A DNA stretch of 11,036 bases from assembly GCA_002314515.1 (NCBI GenBank), contig DCGB01000017.1, forward strand, positions 9,000-20,035. The letters are read 5' to 3'. A model generated the notes under the pieces. The model made no database searches. It was given only the letters and a program-made list of their open reading frames with translations, and was not told where the DNA came from. Both the position numbers and the translations under genes were made by a program. The DNA comes from Solobacterium sp. UBA1789 (lineage in GTDB: Bacteria; Bacillota_I; Bacilli_A; Erysipelotrichales; Erysipelotrichaceae). Shown piece by piece: positions 6,902-11,036 of the stretch; within the stretch, counting starts at the first letter, position 1; each line of letters starts with the position of its first letter.

Positions 6902-7651
6902 TTACAACACCTCATTCAGGAAGGTCTGCAGACGCTCAGATTTTGGATTATTTAAAACCTCATCTGGTCTTCCTTTTTCAACTATTTTGCCATCGGCAAT
7001 AAAGAGAATTCTATCACTTACTTCCCTGGCAAAACCCATTTCATGGGTAACAATGACACAGGTCATACCAGAATCAGTTAATTGTCTGATTACATTCAGA
7101 ACACCTTTAACCATTTCCGGATCGAGAGCTGAAGTTGGTTCGTCAAACAACATAACATCAGGTTCCATAGCCATAGCTCTAATAATCGCAAGACGCTGTT
7201 TCTGACCACCAGATAATTTGTTAGGATATTCATTTTCCTTATCCTGTAAACCAACCAGCTGTAAGAGTTCTCTGGCTTTCTTAACAGCTGTTTCCTTATC
7301 AACACCCTTTTCCAGAATTGGTGTAATCGTAATATTGTCAATAACCGTCAAATGAGGAAAGACATTGAAATGCTGGAAAACCATACCGATTTTCTGGCGA
7401 TGTTTATCAAGATCCTTACTCTTTGACAGTTTTGTAATATCTGTACCTTCAAAGTAAACCGATCCCTTTTCCGGAACCTCCAGAAGATTCATGCAGCGTA
7501 AGAAAGTAGACTTACCACCACCACTTGGGCCAATAATCGTAACAACCTCACCCTTGTAAATCTCTTCACTGATGCCCTTTAAAACAGCCAGATCACCAAA
7601 TGACTTATAGATATCTTCGACTTTGATAATAATTTCATTCTTATTTGTCAC
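6902..7651 (-). CDS. Polar amino acid ABC transporter, ATP-binding protein
   Basis: This 249-residue ATPase has every element of the GlnQ/HisP-type subfamily: Walker A GPSGGGKST (41-49), Q-loop Gln93 in VFQHFNVFPH, the ABC signature LSGGQKQR (146-153), Walker B VMLFDE with EPTSALDPE (166-179), and the switch His203 in VTHEMGFA. It binds the cytoplasmic face of the permease and drives amino-acid uptake by ATP hydrolysis. The start is GTG at 7649-7651, overlapping the permease stop by 11 nt (GTGACAAATAA). AGAGG lies 10 nt upstream and no in-frame ATG occurs before residue 54. The peptidase gene follows with no gap. The substrate cannot be told from this subunit. Confidence 0.96.
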   Translation of the reverse strand: MTNKNEIIIKVEDIYKSFGDLAVLKGISEEIYKGEVVTIIGPSGGGKSTFLRCMNLLEVPEKGSVYFEGTDITKLSKSKDLDKHRQKIGMVFQHFNVFPHLTVIDNITITPILEKGVDKETAVKKARELLQLVGLQDKENEYPNKLSGGQKQRLAIIRAMAMEPDVMLFDEPTSALDPEMVKGVLNVIRQLTDSGMTCVIVTHEMGFAREVSDRILFIADGKIVEKGRPDEVLNNPKSERLQTFLNEVL

Positions 7652-8309
7652 TGATAGCTAACCTCTTTTCCAATTTACTGACAAGCGCTGACAAGACCAT
7701 GGTCACGATGAGATAAATACCAGCAACAATAAACAAAGGCTGCCATACGAGATACTTATTTGCCAATAAAGTTCTGGTATACATCAATTCGTACAACATG
7801 AAACTGCCAGCCAGTGAAGTTTCCTTGATCATAGCAATATATTCATTAGCCAAAGAAGGCAGGATAGTACGAATAGCCTGTGGCAGAATAATCTTTATCA
7901 TCGTGTTTTTAGCACTCATACCCAGAGAACGGGCAGCTTCCGTCTGTCCAATATCAACAGAAGTAATACCGCCACGAATAATCTCGGCAACATAGGCACT
8001 GGAATTCAGAATAAGCGACAACAAGACACACTGTTCCTTGGTGAAAGCATTAAAAATCGGGAAAGCCATCGGCAGAAACAGATAAGAAATATACATTTGT
8101 ACCAGCAAGGGCGTACCGCGCAGAACATTGACATAGATAACACCAATTGCCTTGATGATTTTATTTTTTGAAAGCTGCAACAGGGAAATTAAAGCTCCCA
8201 GAACCGTACCAAAGAAAACGGCAATGGCTGCATATTTTAATGTACCGACTAAACCCTTGAGAAAGATCGGATAATATTTGATCAATACTTCAAAGATAGA
8301 AGCACCCAT
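7641..8309 (-). CDS. Polar amino acid ABC transporter, permease (HisM/GlnP type)
   Basis: This 222-residue membrane protein is of the His/Glu/Gln/Arg permease family. Hydrophobic segments lie at about 24-45, 55-90, 93-112 and 190-210, with the family motif RGTPLLVQ (64-71) and the EAA loop EAARSLGMSAKNTMIKIILPQA (about 124-145) that docks on the ATPase. Only one permease gene is present, so the transporter probably uses a homodimer of this subunit. The ATG at 8307-8309 follows the binding-protein stop by 6 bp, with GAGG 11 nt upstream inside that gene. The gene overlaps the ATPase start by 11 nt. Uptake of a polar amino acid into the cytosol is firm as a family assignment; the substrate is not. 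Confidence 0.95.
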   Translation of the reverse strand: MGASIFEVLIKYYPIFLKGLVGTLKYAAIAVFFGTVLGALISLLQLSKNKIIKAIGVIYVNVLRGTPLLVQMYISYLFLPMAFPIFNAFTKEQCVLLSLILNSSAYVAEIIRGGITSVDIGQTEAARSLGMSAKNTMIKIILPQAIRTILPSLANEYIAMIKETSLAGSFMLYELMYTRTLLANKYLVWQPLFIVAGIYLIVTMVLSALVSKLEKRLAISDK

Positions 8310-8315
8310 GATTAA

Positions 8316-9275
8316 TTAGTCCTCAGCTGTTGGATCAACACCGCTGGCATCGCAAGCAGCATAGTACATTTCAGTATAAAGACCATTTTCCATAATCTGA
8401 TCAATGCACTGGTTTACAACATCCAATAAGCTGGTTTCACCCTTCTTCATTAAAACGATATTACCGGCATAGTCGTTGTACATAGATAAATCAAATTCAA
8501 TACCCTTTTCTTTATACAAGCTGACAAACATACCATCAGAAGTATTGGCATAGTTAATAGCAGTAGTTGAATCAAATGCAATAGCATCAGCCTTACCAGC
8601 AGATAAACCAAGAATAGCTTCATTGATATCAGAAACCAGTTCCATTTCAACACCCTCATAAACATTTAAGAGCTGATCTTCAACATACATCTGCTGTAAA
8701 GAATTAGCCTGAGCATAAATCTTCTTACCAGCAAAATCAGCTAAACTGTTATACTGATCAGCATCAGCTGCTGGAACCAGAATAGTGTGGTGAGCAGCAT
8801 CAGAATCAGCCTGGTAACCATGAGAAATTTCATAGCTCTCAGCTCTTTCAGCAGTATAACCGAAACCACTGATAGCCAAATCAGACTTACCAGTATCAAC
8901 AGAAGTGATAACAGCACCAAATTCCATGCCTTCAACAACCAGTTCAACACCTAATGTATTAGCAATATATTTAGCCAAAAGGATATCAGCACCCTTGATT
9001 GCGCCTGTTTCAGCATCAGGGAATTCCATTGGTGGATAATCAGGGCTAGTAGCAATAACTAAAGTACCCTTTTCCAGAATCGCTGCCAGCTGACCATCAG
9101 CATTACTGAGATCAACCTCAGCCTTACCTAAGCTGTCATATAAAGCATCATAACCGACACCTTCATAAACCCAGCCACCTTCTTCAACTGGTTCATTGTC
9201 GACTACATCATCAGACTTAGTTCCACAACCAACAAGTAATAATAATGCAAATAAAATAACTAATAATTTTTTCAT
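8316..9275 (-). CDS. Amino acid ABC transporter substrate-binding lipoprotein
   Basis: This 319-residue protein is a family-3 solute-binding protein anchored as a lipoprotein. The signal peptide ends in the lipobox L-V-G-C with Cys17, followed by a Ser/Asp/Glu-rich linker. The fold begins near GTLVIATSPDYPPMEF (70-85). The family motif SGFGYTAERAE (136-146) supplies Arg144, expected to hold the ligand carboxylate, and ADAIAFDS (229-236) supplies Asp235, expected to hold the amino group, so an amino acid ligand is likely. The segment 30-68 between linker and fold is longer than usual, and the tail is acidic (DPTAED). The ATG at 9273-9275 has AAGGAG 7 nt upstream. It is the first gene after the T-box leader. 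The apparent CAC specifier would make histidine a candidate ligand, in the manner of T-box-regulated histidine transporters, but the leader evidence is mixed. Confidence 0.95.
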   Translation of the reverse strand: MKKLLVILFALLLLVGCGTKSDDVVDNEPVEEGGWVYEGVGYDALYDSLGKAEVDLSNADGQLAAILEKGTLVIATSPDYPPMEFPDAETGAIKGADILLAKYIANTLGVELVVEGMEFGAVITSVDTGKSDLAISGFGYTAERAESYEISHGYQADSDAAHHTILVPAADADQYNSLADFAGKKIYAQANSLQQMYVEDQLLNVYEGVEMELVSDINEAILGLSAGKADAIAFDSTTAINYANTSDGMFVSLYKEKGIEFDLSMYNDYAGNIVLMKKGETSLLDVVNQCIDQIMENGLYTEMYYAACDASGVDPTAED

Positions 9276-9323
9276 GATTGTCTCCTTTTCATTACTTAGT
9301 TAATGTTTGATCACTTTCTCCAT

Positions 9324-9356
9324 AAAAACAAAAAAGCCGCCCCACAAAGAGACGAC
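9324..9356 (-). terminator. T-box regulated intrinsic terminator
   Basis: On the minus strand GTCGTCTC pairs with GGGGCGGC around a five-base loop (hairpin 9336-9356, with three G-U pairs), followed by TTTTTTGTTTTT. The CGTCTCT of the first arm can instead pair with the AGAG and GCG of the T-box to form the antiterminator, which is the classical mutually exclusive switch. Confidence 0.9.
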
Positions 9357-9550
9357 TTAATATCGCGGTACCACTCTAATTATTCATATAAATATGAATC
9401 ACTCGAATCCTTAACGCGGATAGACGCCTTATCCTACTGAGTTCAGATAAGAATCTGGCAACTGCGTGTTCATCTTTCCTGTACCGCCTGACTTCCACTC
9501 TGTTCAGACTCGCTTATGGGAAGAAAGATTACTTCTGTTGTTATGAATAT
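9324..9550 (-). ncRNA. T-box riboswitch leader of the amino acid transporter operon
   Basis: A complete T-box leader is visible on the minus strand. Stem I has a base pairing of CAAC (9537-9540) with GTTG (9459-9462) and a specifier loop with AGUAA on the 5' side (9529-9533) and GAACACG on the 3' side (9465-9471). A 9-bp helix follows (9521-9529 with 9472-9480), then a distal arm with the AGCGAG and GTGGAAG elements. A Stem II-like hairpin CAGAT/ATCTG, a GGATA/TATCC helix and Stem III (9382-9399) come next. The T-box proper, AGAGTGGTACCGCG, is at 9364-9377 (consensus AGGGTGGNACCGCG), and the terminator follows. Uncharged cognate tRNA should stabilise the antiterminator and switch on the operon. 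By the AGUA/GAA geometry the specifier is CAC (His, 9466-9468). The bulge UGGU predicts a discriminator A, which does not fit the usual C73 of tRNA-His, so the amino acid is uncertain. The ends are estimated from the promoter and the U tract. Confidence 0.95.
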
Positions 9551-9556
9551 AAATAA

Positions 9557-9585
9557 TTTATAAGTCATTTTCTGAAAATTGTCAA
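9557..9585 (-). promoter_or_regulatory. Promoter of the T-box/transporter/peptidase operon
   Basis: A perfect -35 TTGACA (9580-9585) and a near-perfect -10 TATAAA (9557-9562) are separated by exactly 17 bp on the minus strand. This predicts a transcription start near 9550, just before Stem I of the T-box leader. It is the strongest promoter in the window. Confidence 0.85.
9566..9580. promoter_or_regulatory. CodY-like box 1, in the -35/-10 spacer
   Basis: The sequence matches the CodY consensus AATTTTCWGAAAATT at 14 of 15 positions; only the first base differs. It fills the spacer of the operon promoter and touches the -35, so binding should block RNA polymerase. CodY represses amino acid uptake and peptide use when branched-chain amino acids and GTP are high. 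The match is seen in the sequence; binding, and the presence of CodY in this genome, are inferred. Confidence 0.65.
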
Positions 9586-9588
9586 TAA

Positions 9589-9603
9589 CTATTTCAGAAA
9601 ATT
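9589..9603. promoter_or_regulatory. CodY-like box 2, upstream of the -35
   Basis: A second match to the CodY consensus, 12 of 15 positions with all three mismatches at one end, is centred 23 bp from box 1. The pair brackets the -35 hexamer. Spaced, paired CodY motifs are common at regulated promoters. It also begins 7 bp from the stop codon of the upstream permease gene. Confidence 0.5.
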
Positions 9604-9609
9604 TTTACA

Positions 9610-11036
9610 TTATTCGCTACGCAAAGCAATAACCGGATCCTGCTTAGCCGCCTTACGAGAAGGAATAATGCCAGCAAAAATAGTCAGAATAACAGAAATG
9701 AGTATTAATACAACAGCACCCTCAAACGGTAATACCGCATTGATTGCATAATTATCCGTTAGAGAATGAATCAGATGATTAATTGGCGGAATCAAAGCCA
9801 AAGTCACACCAACACCCAGTAAACCGGACAGTAAACCAATGATAAAGGTTTCAGCATTAAAGATTGAAGAAACATTGTGTTTGGAAGCACCCATGGCCCT
9901 TAGGATACCTATTTCCTTCGTTCTTTCCATGACAGAAATCAAAGTAATAACGGCAATCATTATTGAAGAAACAACCAGAGAAATCGAAACAAAGGAAATC
10001 AGAACATAGGAAACTGAATCGATAATCTTCTTAACACCATTCATTAGAATACCAGTAACATCGGTAAAAGAAATTTCCTTTTCTTCATCAACACGTTCAT
10101 TATAGGCATTGAGATAATCAATAAAAAATTCTTTATTTTCAAAAGTATCAAAATAGAAAGAAATATTAGTTGGCTCTTCCTTATCCTGATAACCAAATAT
10201 TGTTAAGTTAGCCTTCCAGGAAGAAACACTACCGCTGGAATTAAACATGCTTTCCATAATTCTTGATAGCTGATCATCAGACATATCAAATTTAAAAGCC
10301 TGTGCAAACTTTTGGGTATCAAAGGTCATAAAATCACCATTAAACATCGTACTCAAAGGTGCCATTGTTTCTGATATGGCCTCGCCCATACCCTGGGCAA
10401 CATAGGCAGTTGATAGCTGCGTCATCAACGTCATTGTCTTTACAGCTATATCCTGCTGATAACTGTTTTTCTTAATTTCATTTTTTGCAAAGTTAGTGAC
10501 ATCCAAAAGAGCTATACTGACAGAATTGCCGCCATCGCCACTCCTGTTACGTGCATCAGTAATAAAGGCATCAAAAAGATTTATAAGCGTATCCCTGGTT
10601 AATGACTCAATCATTGTCTTATCCATACCGCTGCTGCTTGTAATGTTACTAATGATATTTTCATACATAAGGGAAGTAAAGAAAGACTCCTTATAGGAAT
10701 TAACGCTAGTCGCAGAAATATCAAGCTGATATGTAACGTTATTCAGATTATTTGAAACATAGTTGCCAATCATGGCTGATGCCAGATTTTCATCTAAAGT
10801 TGTGATCATTGCTGCATAAGTTGCCTGATCCAGGGTATTTAATTTTTTGACTACTTCGGAAGTTGATGCCATGACAATCTTCTGCATGCTTTCCTGATCA
10901 AAGGCTGAAGCAAAATCAGCATTGATCTTAAAAGCACTCTTCAGCATATTTTCATCAACTTTGACCATATCCTGCAGATTCAGACCATTTTCATTTTTAA
11001 CATCATCGAAGTCCTTGCCGGAAATGACATCGACAT
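9610..11036 (-). CDS. ABC transporter permease with large extracellular domain (FtsX/MacB type), C-terminal part
   Basis: The frame stays open to the right edge, so at least 475 codons of a longer gene are visible. The nearest in-frame ATG (10966-10968) is unlikely to be the start, because the upstream codons read on naturally (SGKDFDDVKNENGLNLQD). Counted from that Met, residues 1 to about 315 form a soluble, probably extracellular domain. The FtsX-type core follows, with membrane segments at about 321-347, 375-394 and 418-437. The loop MERTKEIGILRAMGASKHNV and the C-terminal SRKAAKQDPVIALRSE are hallmarks of the MacB/LolC-like permease family. Such proteins work with an ABC ATPase in export of peptides or lipids, or in mechanotransmission; in many Firmicutes the ATPase is fused at the N-terminus, which would lie outside this window. 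The stop at 9610-9612 is followed directly by the CodY boxes, and no clear terminator separates the gene from the T-box operon. Confidence 0.88.
   Translation of the reverse strand, partial: VDVISGKDFDDVKNENGLNLQDMVKVDENMLKSAFKINADFASAFDQESMQKIVMASTSEVVKKLNTLDQATYAAMITTLDENLASAMIGNYVSNNLNNVTYQLDISATSVNSYKESFFTSLMYENIISNITSSSGMDKTMIESLTRDTLINLFDAFITDARNRSGDGGNSVSIALLDVTNFAKNEIKKNSYQQDIAVKTMTLMTQLSTAYVAQGMGEAISETMAPLSTMFNGDFMTFDTQKFAQAFKFDMSDDQLSRIMESMFNSSGSVSSWKANLTIFGYQDKEEPTNISFYFDTFENKEFFIDYLNAYNERVDEEKEISFTDVTGILMNGVKKIIDSVSYVLISFVSISLVVSSIMIAVITLISVMERTKEIGILRAMGASKHNVSSIFNAETFIIGLLSGLLGVGVTLALIPPINHLIHSLTDNYAINAVLPFEGAVVLILISVILTIFAGIIPSRKAAKQDPVIALRSE

Noticed and set aside
9471..9473. 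AUG in the T-box Stem I as a Met specifier (would agree with the UGGU bulge)
   Set aside because: Its first two bases fall in the 9-bp helix above the specifier loop, so it would not be free to read an anticodon in the apparent fold.
1..11036. CRISPR arrays, tRNA or rRNA genes, insertion sequences
   Set aside because: No regularly spaced repeats, cloverleaf sequence or transposase-like protein was seen on either strand.

Overview
The window is a low-GC stretch of a Gram-positive (Bacillota) chromosome. The signs are strong GGAGG-type ribosome binding sites, lipoprotein signal peptides, short U-tailed terminators, a T-box leader and sites matching the CodY consensus. The T-box and CodY sites exclude most non-Bacillota lineages. 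The gene set would suit an anaerobic gut Firmicute, for example of Erysipelotrichales or Clostridia type, but the exact lineage cannot be read from the sequence. All ten genes lie on the minus strand, so transcription runs from high to low coordinates. Both end genes are cut by the window.

In transcription order the window opens with the C-terminal part of a large FtsX/MacB-type ABC permease (9610 to the right edge). A 334-bp regulatory region (9276-9609) follows. It holds a TTGACA-N17-TATAAA promoter, two CodY-like boxes placed around its -35 element, and a complete T-box leader (about 9550-9324) with Stem I, Stem II elements, Stem III, the T-box sequence and a U-tailed terminator. The T-box controls a tight four-gene operon: an amino-acid substrate-binding lipoprotein, its permease, its ATPase, and an M14 zinc carboxypeptidase whose ATG directly abuts the ATPase stop codon. 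The operon ends at a hairpin at 5216-5251. This region links amino-acid sensing (CodY for the general state, T-box for one uncharged tRNA) to uptake and, unexpectedly, to a peptidase with no export signal.

Next comes a stand-alone lipoprotein of unknown function (4404-5183) with six cysteines in its mature chain. It ends at a 30-bp perfect palindrome that acts as a terminator.

The left part carries a MATE-family transporter (2869-4233), a LysR-type regulator 12 bp downstream (1963-2856), and after a small hairpin a sugar-acid catabolic set: a KDPG/KDPGal aldolase-family protein (1266-1910), a 2-dehydro-3-deoxygalactonokinase (287-1273) and a D-2-hydroxyacid dehydrogenase (left edge to 294). 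The last three overlap by 8 nt at each junction and are probably translationally coupled. The kinase would make 2-keto-3-deoxy-6-phosphogalactonate and the aldolase would split it to pyruvate and glyceraldehyde 3-phosphate. However, the aldolase has arginine where the family's Schiff-base lysine should be.

The points most worth a second look are the stacked CodY plus T-box control of a transporter-peptidase operon, the uncertain T-box specifier (CAC reads as His, but the UGGU bulge does not fit the usual C73 of tRNA-His), and the Lys-to-Arg change in the aldolase.
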